Below are positions 12,101-23,240 of a stretch of DNA of 64,000 nucleotides, piece by piece. The stretch comes from Chaunax sp. Z400 (taxonomy: Eukaryota; Chordata; Actinopteri; Lophiiformes; Chaunacidae), in NCBI GenBank assembly GCA_037577475.1, contig CM075194.1, forward strand, positions 7,367,992 to 7,431,991. Direction: 5' to 3'. The first letter of the stretch is position 1. The number at the start of each line of letters is the position of its first letter. A program made the translations under genes and the position numbers. The notes under the pieces are model-generated. The model was not told the origin of the DNA and did not search any database. It saw nothing but the letters and a program-made list of their open reading frames with translations.

Positions 12101-15100
12101 AAAGTCTGTGTTAACCTGAGCAGAAGACTGATATGATGCAAGAGTTTTACACATGCTGTTGGAAATGTTTTTTTCTTATACACATTAGCATGTTTCACTA
12201 CAGGCCAGCAGTTTAGTATGAAAGTATGACCAGTAGGAAAAACAGCAGTAAGTGCTCACATAGTGGTGGTACTGGTGGTGCAGCAGTAGTAATGGTAGTT
12301 ATAGAAATACTGGTGACATGAACATGAAGAAATGAACCTGTTTGGGGACCCCAGGGCAAAAGTTTGCCACTGTTGCCTTTTTTTCATCAAATGCACCGAT
12401 CACACACAGAAGCTTCTTTCCATGCAGGGTTGGGGAAGCTACTTTGAAAGCATAGCTTTGCAAGCTCCCAATTAATTCATACTACAGCTAAGCTACCTGA
12501 GGGAGAAATCTGTTTGGTTAACGACATCTACTTAGAGCAAGAAACAAATATCCAAAATAGTTCTTATGACAACTTAAATGATACGTTTCACATCATTCCT
12601 GGTATACGTGTCCAATTTATCTAAGACAGAATAGACTAGATGTGCCACCAACCTCTTCTACATATTCTTAAAGAATATGTAGAAGATGTTGCCATGGAAA
12701 TGAAAAAAAAAAAAAAAACCTTCAAAATTTCTAATTAGCAAAAGGCACCATCCCATCATATGGTGAATGCGTTTGCACAATTTGATGAAGTTATATGAAA
12801 TAATTTTAAAGTTAGGCTCTAGATAAATACTCCTCACTCTAAGTGGTTAAAGTTGAATATTTTTCACAAAACAAAGAAAAATAAAAATGTTTAAAAATCC
12901 TAAAATACCAAAAAAGCACCGCTCTCACGTATCTTTGATGTGTTATCCAAGTTTCATGAAAAAAGAATGAACAGTTTTTGAGTTTCATTCCGGACAAAAA
13001 TGTTTACAGACAAAGCGATAGCATTATCCCCCACATTATATGCTGGTGAATAATAAAATGATATATAAAATGAGTTGAAGTGAGTGAATTATTAGTGAAC
13101 TATTTCTGTGTAAACTGTAGTGATGTTTTCTCTGTCTCTCTTACCTGTGTCTGCGCATTGCTGGTGTGAGGCTCTCCTCTCTCTGCTGCTCCGGAAGACC
13201 TGCCAGCTGGCAGCCAGATAACATTTTGGATAAGGTCAAAGGATGGAGACGGGTGTGTTATAAAGTCATTGATAATACATTGGCTGCATTTAACAAGTAC
13301 TGATTTTAGAGACTGCCATCTCTGTTTCAACACTGGAGCAATTCAGTTTAATCCACAGGGGGAGAAGATTTAGACTCTTCGCACAAAGTGTGAAAAGTAT
13401 TAAGTTAATCGATATAGAAGTGAAACTATTAACCGATTCATCAGTAAGTGGGTTGACAGAAAATTCATATGAATTTTTTTTTTTATAATGGTCATGTTTT
13501 GTAAATAAATATGCCCACATTTAGAGGTTTCACTGAGCAAAATTTGAATATTTGCTGGTTTTCTTAATATCTTTTAACTGACAAACAAAACACTTAAAAA
13601 TGGCCTTTGGGAAATTAAGATAAGCAATTTTCACACTTTAACTGACATTTTATTGACCAAAGATTTTTCAGTTTATTGAGGAAATTATTGAAAATTACTC
13701 CACAATGAAAACAATCCCAACATGCAGCCATAAACTGGACAATTAAACCAATATATTTACAATAAATTCCGTTATGTTTGGATTCCATTTATCAGCTTTT
13801 TCCAACATTCAAATCATCTTTTTTTAAAATTTGAAAGCATACGGAATTAATGAAATGAGCTGTACTCTAAGGATCTCCTCCTCACCTTGGTGCCTGTCTG
13901 CTGGCTCGTCTGGATGGGGACACACTCTCTGGGAGGTGGGGGCCCCTGAACCTGGACACCCTGGGCTGCAGGAGAGGGTGGATGGATGTCGAGAGTGAAG
14001 GCTTTACTCTCCACGACCAAGGCAGCTGTTGGCTCTGAACGGGCACACAATGATGAGGAAGATGATTGTATTGCAGACGATATTATAAGAATAGTTAACA
14101 GAGGTGGAGTTTCTCTCTCGTCTCTCTGTGTCACACATTAAATAAAACTCACTGTTTTGTGTGTGCTGTTGGACAGCAGAGTCGTCTCCTTCTGTGGAGA
14201 GACTAGCAGCTGTGGGATCAGGCTGCTGCTGAGGCACCGAGACATGCAGAGGGGAGGGACTGCTGTGGACTGTAGTGTTGACCGAGGACTGAGGCTGTGA
14301 AATAGACGACTGGACCTGGACCTGGCCCAGAGGCTGGGAAACAGATGACTGGATCTGGGCCTGGTTCTGGCCGAATAAGGCCTGTGAGACCTGGAGCTGA
14401 TGAGGGACCTGGTACTGGACTTGAGGCTCGATGTGAGGCTGAGGAGCTGTGATCTGTGAGACTGAACTCTCAGGTTCAGACAGAGTGATCTGAGGCCCAG
14501 ATGGAGGGTTGAAACTGGTCAGAGCTGATCTCTCGGTGTTGGGAATGAGAGGGGAGGAGCAGATCACCGGCGTGTCCTCCGGGTCTGAGTGAAGCGGTGA
14601 AGCCTGAACGCACTGGTCTGACATCACAGTGCAGGCGTCCTGACCAGAGACTGCATGGGTCTGTGGTTGGGTCTCACTGGTAACAGGGGAGGCGAGCGAC
14701 TCCATCGGCACCACTGGCAGCGCTTCGACCAACAGTTCAGATGAGATAGGAGAACTAAGTGCTTGCTGTGATAGAAATGATGAAGAAAGACGACGACAGT
14801 CAGAGGTTTCATGCTTATATTTTTCTACTTTATATTGATTCATTTTCTCTACTGTGCTTCTTTCTCCTTTATTAAAATTGGAACAACATACAGCTTTATT
14901 AAACTGTAAATGCACCGGACCTCCAGGTTTATTTTCTTACTTATTTAACTTTAAATTCACTTTTTAATCCACTCTTGCTATGAAATGACACTTTCTTGGC
15001 TCTGCGAAACATCAACAGAAGCAAATATTACATCGATCACTCAGTCATGTCACTACCGTCTGATTTGAGTTTAAAAGAGACTCAAACTATCATTCAGGCT

Positions 15101-18100
15101 TTTATTTCCTCACAGTTGGACTATTTTAATGTTTTTTTTTAAACATGTATAAAGCGGAGATCAATCAACAGACTCCAAACTGTGCGAGTGGGTGTGATAA
15201 AAAAGAGTGGCAGCTAGACTTCTAATGGAAAACAAGAAAAGGGAACACCTTACTCCAGTTTTCCATTTGTTTAAGGATTAATTTTAAGATTTTAATTGTT
15301 ACTTTTAAATCCCTTCATGGCCTACAGCCTGTTTATACACCTGAACTTATGTCACCTTACCAACTAGTACGCAGAATGAGTTATAGGTTATAATCCATAA
15401 GAGGTACGTTTAGCAAGATTTCTTTTCATTATGATTGGAATAATACTCCATTCTTACAAAAATGTTGAAAAATGTCTTATCTTGCAATGTTTTAGAAGAT
15501 TCTGATCTACATTAAAATTGAATGGATTTACATTTTGCCCCAGCACTGAAATTTTGTTGAGAACTTTTCAAATAATCCTGCTGACCAATCAAAGAACCAA
15601 GAGACATGGGTGAAAACTCCACCTTGGCAGTAATAATACTGAATTATAACCCCACCTAATTATAACCAGCACAAACATCTCATCACTGAATTATCAGAAC
15701 TCTGCAGGATGTCGTTGAGGCTCTGACCTGTTGCAGATGCTGCATAAAGGCCTCGTTCTGACTCATGGAGTGGGTCACCTCTTCCACTACTTGGGTCAGG
15801 TCTGCTGGGGGCATCAAAAGTTTAGGGATCTCCACAGCTGGATCGGGGGCCAGAGGTGGTTCAGGAGGAGGCTGCAGGACTGTAACTACAGGGGGAGAGG
15901 AGGACTGCAGGCGTGCAGAGGTGGGCTGGACGGACACATGCTGGAGAACATGCCCATAGGGCTACAGAAGAGAAAGAAAAGACATCAGAGAGTTCAAACG
16001 GATATTAATATACATTTTAGAGTTTTTACACATTTGCATGTTTTAGTTATTGAACTAAACTGAACCATCATTGTCTTTGTGATAAAACAGGTGGAAAATG
16101 TGGTTTAAGTGTTGCTGGAATCTGTCGCCTCTCCTCTTCCACGTTCTTATTTTTGCAAAATTGTCCGCGACTCATACGGACCAATAGGACGCCGAGAAGA
16201 GAGCTGGACAGGCTTATTTGATTAGGGTATTTTTCCGGTGGGATTTTTATATATGATAAACATTTGATTGATTGAAAACTTGTTTAATTGAATAGAAGAC
16301 TTTTTTTTTCTATATTCTTATTTGCACACATTCCATGAAGCTTTATATGTAGTATGAAGTTATTATTCAGTCAGATTTGATCTCAGTCCCTCTGATATTC
16401 AAAAATGATGCTACAAAATGACATTTTAGATATTTATCTACTATTTTATTCACATATTCTACTGCTTCTCTGAACCTAAGACTTATTAAAACCATTTCAA
16501 GCATCAAAACAATTCATCCATATAAGTAGAGGTGAGTTTTCACAAGAGATCTGAATATAGTTTAATGCACGTACAGTAAAAAAAGGTGGACCCAGAACCT
16601 CAGAGGGTTCAGTAAAATATATTAAATGCATTAAAAGATAGCAGCATGGTTTTCTATCACAATTAAAGCATTTGATCACCAACCTCAGAGAGGTGGCAGC
16701 TCACCTGTGGTAGTTGGTGGAAAGCCTCCTCTGAGGTGGTCCTTTCCTCTTGGATGGCTCTTTCAGGCAGCAGCACCACGGAGGCCTGCTGGAGGCTCAG
16801 CTGTGATTCTCCAACTCCCGTCTGAGGAGGTGGAGCTTGGGCAGCAAAAGGCAACCCCTGAACTACTGAGGGGCCATTAACGATCGAGATGGAAGTGAGA
16901 TCTGGGGGAAGCACCCCTGAACTGTTGATCAAGGTAATGTGGTTTCCAAGAGCGGGACTGTGGACCAGGGTGGCACGCTGCCCCTGTCCTCCTGGAGTGT
17001 AGGTTCCAGCCAGTTGTGCTGGCATCTGGAAGACAGTAGGAGGCGCTGACTGTAGCTGCAATGGTCCAGAGAGCACAGTGGCCTGGCGAAGCGCTAGCTG
17101 CCCTGAAGGGGTGGTGAAGACAGGGCTGAAGTTCAGCTGCCTTTGGGGCACAGTTAGGATCTGAGAGCCATCTACAAGCTGCCCGGCGGAGGGAGTCAGG
17201 CTGTGGATTGACGGGGCTTGGTGACTGGGGGTCAGCAGAGGTCGAGCTGCACTGGCAGGCTGGGAGATTGTAACAGGGCACTGGCCTGGAAGAAGGAACT
17301 GGTTCTGACCTTGGAAGAGTCCCTGAGGCTGTAGCACAAAGGAGCCGCCCTGGTTGACCAGCTGCAGGCTGACTGGTTTGGGGAGCTGCTGGGTGGACTG
17401 TGTCGGTGGAGCTGTGGGCTTCTGGCCTGGAGGCTGGGAGAGTAAAATATTCTGTGAGGCAGTCCCAGGGACAAATGTAAGACCTGGTGTGTGTTTTTGC
17501 CCCAGAGGCTTGGGGCTAATTTGAACCAGTCTGGGCTGAATGCTGATAGGCAGTTTGGGTTGGATGGGAAGAGGCGCACGTTGCAGGACAATTCCCGGCG
17601 CTGCTGTCGCTCTCAGGGTCGGGGTGAATAGAGGACGACTGGTCACATTGGGAACAGCTTTGTGGATGATCATACTGGATCCCTGGGCAGGACTCAGAGA
17701 GAAGGGGGTCTCTGGAGGGGCAGCAGGGAACACATTTCCAGGCAGGAGTCCCATCAGCTGAGGAGGTGCAGTAGGTTTTAGAGAAGGGCAGCCAGGCCCG
17801 ACAGCAAGGAGGGAGGGCTGGGGAGGCTCCACTGCTGCTTGTGTGTCTCTGGGCAACACTGGGGCCACGGGCAAGGTCACAGACTTGGGTATGAATGGTA
17901 CGGTGGGTGGAGAGAGAAGAGGGGACGGTGAGTACAGAGACAAACTGTCCCCCGTTTGGGCCAGACCTGCCTCCAGAGCCATGGTCTGCTCCGTGATGTC
18001 AGCCTCCTGCAGGCTCTGCTGGAGGATATCACATGCCACCTCTGCCTCCTCTGCTTCCTCCATTTTTCCCTTTTTTGCCTCAAATTCAGCCTCCACAGGT

Positions 18101-19001
18101 GTCCCACCCTGCACCACCTGTGGGTCTTCCCCACCCTCCGGCGATGACAGGAGGGCCTCCTCCAGGAACGACAGATCCACACAACCAGGAGGAGGTGTGT
18201 CTGGGGAATCCCTGCCATCTCCCAGCAGAGAAACGGGGCTCTGGAGGAAGAAACAGTGGGAGACAGACAGAGAGGTGCAGACAACAGGATCGGGGAGAGG
18301 GAGTGAAAAGGAGGGGAGAATGCTGTGATTAACAGGAGTTAACAGGAAGCAGTTTTCTGGAACAGAAGGAGAGAAAAAAATGATTCCCGACTGGGGAAAA
18401 TGGTGGTTGTTGTGACGCTGCTGGCTGTAGATCCAGACACTCACCGGGGCATCTGCGAAGAGGGAGGGCTCCCCAGAGGAGGAGTTAATGAGCAGGTCTT
18501 CAGTCTGCAGCTGGTGGGGTGAAATCAGACGATTTTAGGCTGGGCTCACAAAGTCGTGATGAGAAAAGCTCATCGTGTTATATTAAGACTCTCTATCACA
18601 CTGTAAACGCTCCTCTCACACGGCCACGTGCCAAGACATCTTGGTTTTAGTTAATTTAGTATTTGCACTTTTGATTTTCTTATTTGAGTCTCTATTGAAG
18701 ACTCTTCTGTTACCTCATTGGTCCCATGAAGGAAGTCGTTCAGGGCTTGAGGGTCACTGTGAAGACAAGGAGATTAAAATCATCATAAAAACAGTTAAAT
18801 CCTGGTGAAAACAAAATATTTGCACGTGATAACAAAGCACCAGTTTAAGCAGACATTCAACCACATTAAGTCTGAAATGTAAAGCGACAACAACGCCCAG
18901 TCCAGTTTATTTTATTGATCTACAGGGTAGTTTGCATTCTGATGTGTCAGACAGACTCACCACAAAACATCAAGTAGACAAGTCCCATCTTCATCCTCCA
19001 T
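9108..19001 (-). CDS. bicra: BICRA (GLTSCR1), BRD4-interacting non-canonical BAF subunit, complete
   Basis: BICRA is a scaffold subunit of the GLTSCR1/BRD9 (non-canonical BAF) chromatin remodeller and binds the BRD4 extraterminal domain; it acts in the nucleus. Coding exons in transcript order are 19001-18961, 18756-18714, 18510-18445, 18240-16705, 15961-15728, 14765-14153, 14034-13886, 13206-13145, 12084-11936, 11058-10964, 10723-10621 and 9832-9108. All are GT-AG and sum to 3816 nt (1271 residues plus TGA at 9110-9108). The N-terminus MEDEDGTCLLDVLCDPQALN and the block CDILQQSLQEADITEQT are family signatures. The middle is Pro/Gln/Ser-rich and disordered. The conserved GLTSCR domain is at about residues 912-1025 (LRDAVRRLLPYH, EFDTVSGFLLKRT, NKYRQLL, SPSAEMVMLERLF). 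The C-terminus has GALRLTIKQESGSRKVVHNS, then DNMLSEHLQSAIDSILELQ and the tail AVTSILEGHL. The HLQSAIDSIL and VVHN wording favours BICRA over BICRAL, though the extreme tail also resembles BICRAL. The start ATG opens the family signature. 5' UTR exons upstream are not resolved. Confidence 0.93.
10178..10197 (+). repeat. Short (CAG)n run in a bicra intron
   Basis: About six AGC/CAG units lie in the intron between the last two bicra coding exons. It is non-coding here. Confidence 0.7.
12654..12686. repeat. Perfect 16-bp inverted repeat with 1-nt loop
   Basis: The arms at 12654-12669 and 12671-12686 are exact reverse complements around a single A at 12670. It lies in the bicra intron between exons 12084-11936 and 13206-13145. 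It could be the tip of a decayed foldback element or a mutational hairpin; no function is visible. Confidence 0.8.
12690..13060. repeat. Probable teleost dispersed repeat
   Basis: An AT-rich block contains the phrases atccaagtttcatgaaaaaa, aacagtttttgagtttcatt, ccggacaaaaatgtttacag and agcattatccccc. This 'follow-through' wording is a hallmark of a repeat common in fish introns. I cannot assign a family, and the boundaries are approximate. Confidence 0.4.
13500..13700 (+). repeat. Teleost dispersed repeat, same family as 45110-45385
   Basis: It shows the landmarks tttgaatatttgctggtttt, gcaattttcacactttaact and gacattttattgaccaaaga, ending in a run of att/att-rich codon-like text. A related, better-preserved copy with cttatatcaatgtgaatcga and atctttgggtttcaaccatt is in papln intron 1. 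Confidence 0.5.
15036..15400 (+). mobile_element. Truncated LINE (L2-like) 3' end, decayed reverse-transcriptase tail
   Basis: The + strand preserves wording of the C-terminal end of a fish non-LTR retrotransposon ORF: tcacagttggactattttaa (S-Q-L-D-Y-F-N type motif), agcggagatcaatcaacaga, tactccagttttccattt, and cccttcatggcctacagcct (a K-A-L-H-G-L type motif). The reading frame is interrupted by stops and indels, so it is dead. It lies in a bicra intron, antisense to that gene. Clade assignment (L2/Maui-like) is inference. Confidence 0.65.
18961..19001 (-). other. bicra: bicra first coding exon and start codon
   Basis: ATG at 19001-18999 in context TTGACATGG is followed by twelve more codons and a GTGAGT donor at 18960-18955. 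The encoded MEDEDGTCLLDVL is the conserved family start, so upstream sequence is 5' UTR or promoter. Confidence 0.9.
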
Positions 19002-19564
19002 GTCAACTAAGAGGAAGATGAGGACAAATGCAGTCATGTGAACAACATCTTATTCACTGGAATGAGGGATCAATCAGTGAGGGAGCCATTTTCAATATCA
19101 GTTAATCTCTAAATGATATTTTTTTTTGTAGGAGTTATTACAGGTGGTGGTTTTAATTTCTAATCATCAACATCACTAAGATGTATCATCTGAGAAATAT
19201 CGGAAAAAAAATAATCGGCTCTCTGTTCCAGTCTATCATGCACATCTGAGACCGTACTATACTGCAATCTTCTGTTTTGGTGTCTTCCACATGGACAAGA
19301 GAAAACAGACAGCACTCAGAGCACAAGCCTCCATCAAGGCAGCTCAGCTTCCCCATTATGTCATTGCACCTAAAAGGCAACAGTCCCATGATAGTTCGAG
19401 CCTCATAATATGACTCCTAAACCATGAAAACCTACCCCTAGAATCTGGAATCACATGGTATCATTATTAGTTTGATAGTTAGTCCTTCAGGATTTAGCTC
19501 AGTAACCTTTGAAGATACGTCTGAATCAGCACAGCTTCAGTTATGATCTGATCTTAGTTTAAGT

Positions 19565-19800
19565 CTGCAGGATTATTATTTTTCAGCTCAAAGTAAAATT
19601 TCCGTGAGCCCTCTAAAAATCAAACATTCCGGATCGCCAGATCTGGAATGTTTTGGATCCACAATAGCGATCATCAAATTTTGTGCAGTGACCCTTGGAA
19701 TGGGGAAGAGGTGATTAAATATCGAGAGAAATCCAGATCCAGGAGATGTTTTGCAGCCTTGGTGGAGGTATGCACTCATTTCTGTTCTCGTTCGGTTTAG
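19565..19800 (+). repeat. Teleost dispersed repeat fragment
   Basis: It contains atccagatccaggagatgtt and agccttggtggaggtatgca, wording typical of an interspersed fish repeat whose end reads 'ggcggaggtatgcgctc'. The boundaries are approximate. Confidence 0.45.
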
Positions 19801-21569
19801 CGTTCTCTTAAAGCAGTCTGCTTGTTGACTGAAACAACATTGATATATCAATCATTTGCTTCATTATTTAAAGCGGTTCCGAACCCCTTGCACCAGTTAT
19901 CGGCCTGATTGTGGAGTTGTATGAAGTTAAACTAAATTTTACTCTCTAATTTTTTTTTTTTTTTTACATCTGAAGGATTATTTAAGGCCAGAAGAGGTGA
20001 AAGTGTATTATTCTGTATCACCCCTCATATTTGGGGCTCCAAAGATTTTTTAAAAATCACCTAACACAGCATTTAAAAAGACAAGATGATGGAGCAATTT
20101 GTCATCACCCCCCCACCCCCACCACCCCCCATAAAATGAATTCCGAGGGAGACAGACCATAACATGAACCTACTTCATATATAAGAGGCCCCATACAGAG
20201 CGGTCGAGCTGAGTTCTGGTGGTGGCCTCATGGGAAGTCGTGGCCGGGCTTCAGTGTCTGGAGGCATCGGGATACCAGGCCGAGGCGGCGGGATGGAGAC
20301 GGGTCCTCCCTCTGCTGCAGCATCGCTGCGTCCTCAGGGTGCGGGAAGCCGGTGGACAGGCTGGATGTGAGGGGAGGGAACACAGACACCACATGCTGTC
20401 AGGTCACTTGAGGTTACCACATAGCCCGAACATATCCTCATCTCAGCGGTTAGACATAAGATCAATATCTGCTCCAGTTTGGCGAGGAGACATGTGGACC
20501 AAACCTTTACCAATAATGGCATCATATTTCTGGACTGTATTGATCATGCCTGGGGGCTGATGAGGAAAGCTATTGTTGTGGCTATCACAGACATGAGAGG
20601 CTGTAAATAGACGGCTCCCCCTGCGCCGTGTATGTCACTTGTCCCTCTCTCCTCATGGCTGAAAAAAAAAGCAACGAGGAGAAGCCAATTACTAAATTAC
20701 GCACTGCCTTGTGCTCCATGTCCCGAGGAGATCCCCTCAAAAACGAACCTCCCTCTCCGGTTCAGCTGACATATTTTTGTTTACAACACGACAACCGCAT
20801 TAACACCCTCAAGGTTCCGCATCGCCCAATGAAATCCAGGCAAACGACCCTCATCTAAACCTGCAGCGGCAAGTGCTATCCTCAATAACAGGACCAGGCT
20901 CCAGTGATGCATTTATAGGTTACGTAAGGTGAATGTGTGCTCATGTGAAATGAATGATGAAGGATGCGGAGCTTGCTCCATTGTGGTATTTTTCACATTT
21001 TTATATTTTCTTTTCCCAGAGTGGGACCACGGCAGCTGCTGTAAATCATATCGCGCTAACAAAAGACGCCTTGTGTTAAATTTCCACGCAGCCAGCCGCG
21101 AGCGATTCCCTTATCGTTGTGCCATTAGAGTAATTCTGCAAATCACAAAAAACAAGCAAGAGGAGGAAAAAAAACTCACCCCTTCTTTGTGGTTTATTGT
21201 CCTGTCAAGCGGGCCTCTGCGCCATCGATTCTCACTCAGTGGTCTTTTCAGATGCTAAAAGGAGGAGGAGAGGGGGGTGGTAGATGGGGTAGGGTAGGGT
21301 GGGATAGAGGAGGAGGAGGGGGGGGATGTGGAGGGGTGGGTGTGAGAAACAGACTGGGAGAGCCGATCACAACACAAAGGTGGAGAAAATCCGAGAGGAG
21401 GCGAGGATCTGGCAAGGAGTGACCGCCTTCTGCGCTCCACCAGGCGGCAGACACCTTCAAATGTCCCCGCACATCACCGAGGAGCTCCCTCTCCCTCTCT
21501 GCCAGATGTGCTTCGTGCATTTTATTGATTTTCTTTTCTGTCCCCTCAAGTCCAGAAAAGTGTAAATAC

Positions 21570-22930
21570 TTTCCGAGAGAGAGAGAGAGGTGAAAAATCA
21601 ATATTTCGAGACGAGCTAATTTGCCCCTGTATTGTGCCAAAGGGAGTAAATTATCATGCGCAAGACTGCAAAGCAAATTGCAATCCTAAGTGGTAGTTTC
21701 AGTGCTGTCAAAGAGGTGAGGAAAAAATAGTGAGACCATCAGGAAAGAATCAAGAGAAAAAGGGAAACAGGACAGAAAGACAGGAAAGATGGAAAGTGTG
21801 CAAAATAAATCCTGAGTAGCGTTTTACTACAGACGGGAACAAACTGTTCAGGATACAGAAAGTGAAGAAGTAAAAAGAAAGGGATACATTTAAGCACACC
21901 TTTGTTTTCAAGGAGGTTCAAGTAGTTATTGAAGTTATCATTAGAGCAAAGAGATAAATTAAGATGTGCATGACTGTAAAGACAATTGTTGCTAATTGTA
22001 AGCACTTTTACAAAGTCCAAGAGAGACAAACAGTGACAGATGCAAAAGATTAGGAAATAAAGGACACAATAAGAAGAAAGTAAAAAGAAGAAAGTCAGAG
22101 CAGTAAAGAAAAAAAGGCAGTTTTTATTCTCCAAAGTCAACCTAAAAGCCCAGGAAAATTCATTCACTTTCCAGGCAGTTATAAAAACATTACCTATTTG
22201 TCACTGTATTGAGTGAAAACTGTAAACTGACATCTGTACAAACAGCAGAAATAATATGAAGGAAAACATAATTTCTTATTCTCACTCCCTGAATGGGATC
22301 TACTTTGAAAGTCCAGGAAATTGTTGATATTCTTCTATTTGAGTCAAAAGAAATCAATATTTCAAGACTGCTTGTTTGCTACAGTATTGAGTGAAAAATG
22401 AGGGAATGTGCAGTATAACAAATCAATTGACATCCTCAGCATCACTTATCTACAGGCAACAGCACACTGTCCAAGAGGTGGCAGGCTGAAGATGGAACAA
22501 GTTGAATTTTTACTTCCTCTGAAAAATATTTTCTGGGACCTGAAAATTTTGGTATAATTTCCTTTCTTTCCCATCTTTTTTCCCCCCTTCTTTGTGTCAT
22601 TTCAGTCTAATTCCTTATTTTTCTGTCGTTTTTATTTAAGAGATGCTTATTTGGCAAAACTGTCCAAGATGGCAGGCAAATTGCCATCCTCATGTTGCTC
22701 TATCAGTGACAGACACAGAAAAATAGAAAACAAACATACAGAAAAATAAGACGGTAATAAATAGAAATAACAAATAGAAAAGGGGAAAAGGAGAAAAAAA
22801 CAGAACAGAAAGAAACCAATGAAGAAAAAAAAAGATTAAACTTGATCCTCAAAAAGGGGGAAGTTACCATGTGAACTACTGCAAAGTTAATTGTCATGTT
22901 TAAGGAACATTTCTTTGCAGTTGAAACCTT
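21570..22930 (+). repeat. Degenerate local tandem array, purine-rich
   Basis: Similar motifs recur several times. The text atcaatatttcgagacgagc (21599) returns as atcaatatttcaagactgct (22352). Forms of 'actgcaaagcaaattgcaat' appear at about 21665, 21970, 22665 and 22878, and 'gtattgagtgaaaa' at 22206 and 22385. Each is embedded in gaaagaaa-type sequence. It looks like an old tandem duplication upstream of erh and bicra. No coding potential is visible. Confidence 0.5.
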
Positions 22931-23072
22931 TCAAGAGAACGAGTGAAAGAACAGCAAAGATAGAAACACAAAAGAAGAAGAACTATAAATGTAATACAGA
23001 AAGAAAGGAAACCAATGGAAGGATAGGGAAGAACAAATAAGTGGATATAACCTTTGTTATTGAAAGGAAATC

Positions 23073-23078
23073 TTTATT
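23073..23078 (-). terminator. erh: erh polyadenylation signal
   Basis: AATAAA on the minus strand, 163 bases past the erh stop codon (23243-23241). This matches a compact 3' UTR. Confidence 0.75.
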
Positions 23079-23240
23079 AATAAGTCAACTTTAAAATACA
23101 AAATACATCTCCATGAGAAACAAACTTTGTCAAAAACTTCAGGAAACAACTTAAATGAAATGGTTTGAACACGAGTTGCACATTAGAAAGATAAAAGGTG
23201 TTGAGCGTCTGCTCCTCCTTCCACCTCCTCCTCAGAGGCT

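Larger units (their letters stand above)
19002..23060. other. bicra-erh spacer, including likely bicra 5' UTR/promoter
   Basis: There is no recognisable coding exon. A dispersed-repeat fragment sits at about 19565-19800 (aattctgtgcagtgaccc-like text, gccttggtggaggtatgcac). The 20200-21600 stretch is less AT-rich than its surroundings and looks more constrained; it is the best place for bicra 5' UTR exons, promoter or conserved non-coding elements. From 21570 to 22930 the + strand is purine-rich with repeated motifs. Confidence 0.45.

Noticed and set aside
13145..13199. Alternative acceptor for the bicra exon ending at 13145 (starting 7 bases later)
   Set aside because: It shifts the frame and loses continuity; the acceptor giving start 13206 joins in phase to the next conserved exon (RFQQRICLDHG).
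14004..14134. Open frame joining two bicra exons across 14035-14152
   Set aside because: Good donor and acceptor sites bound the exons, and the joined reading adds hydrophobic intron text (YNIVCNTIIFLIIV) absent from the family.
18241..18444. Open frame continuing upstream of the large bicra exon
   Set aside because: A clear acceptor AG at 18242-18241 and three family-like upstream exons (18445, 18714, 18961) show that this is intron read-through.
20219..20560. 113-codon open frame on the + strand upstream of bicra
   Set aside because: No family resemblance, no splice context, and a plausible minus-strand bicra upstream region covers it; likely chance in balanced-composition DNA.
21739..22167. 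142-codon minus-strand frame rich in Leu/Phe/Cys
   Set aside because: It mirrors a purine-rich + strand; there is no start context, domain or splice support.
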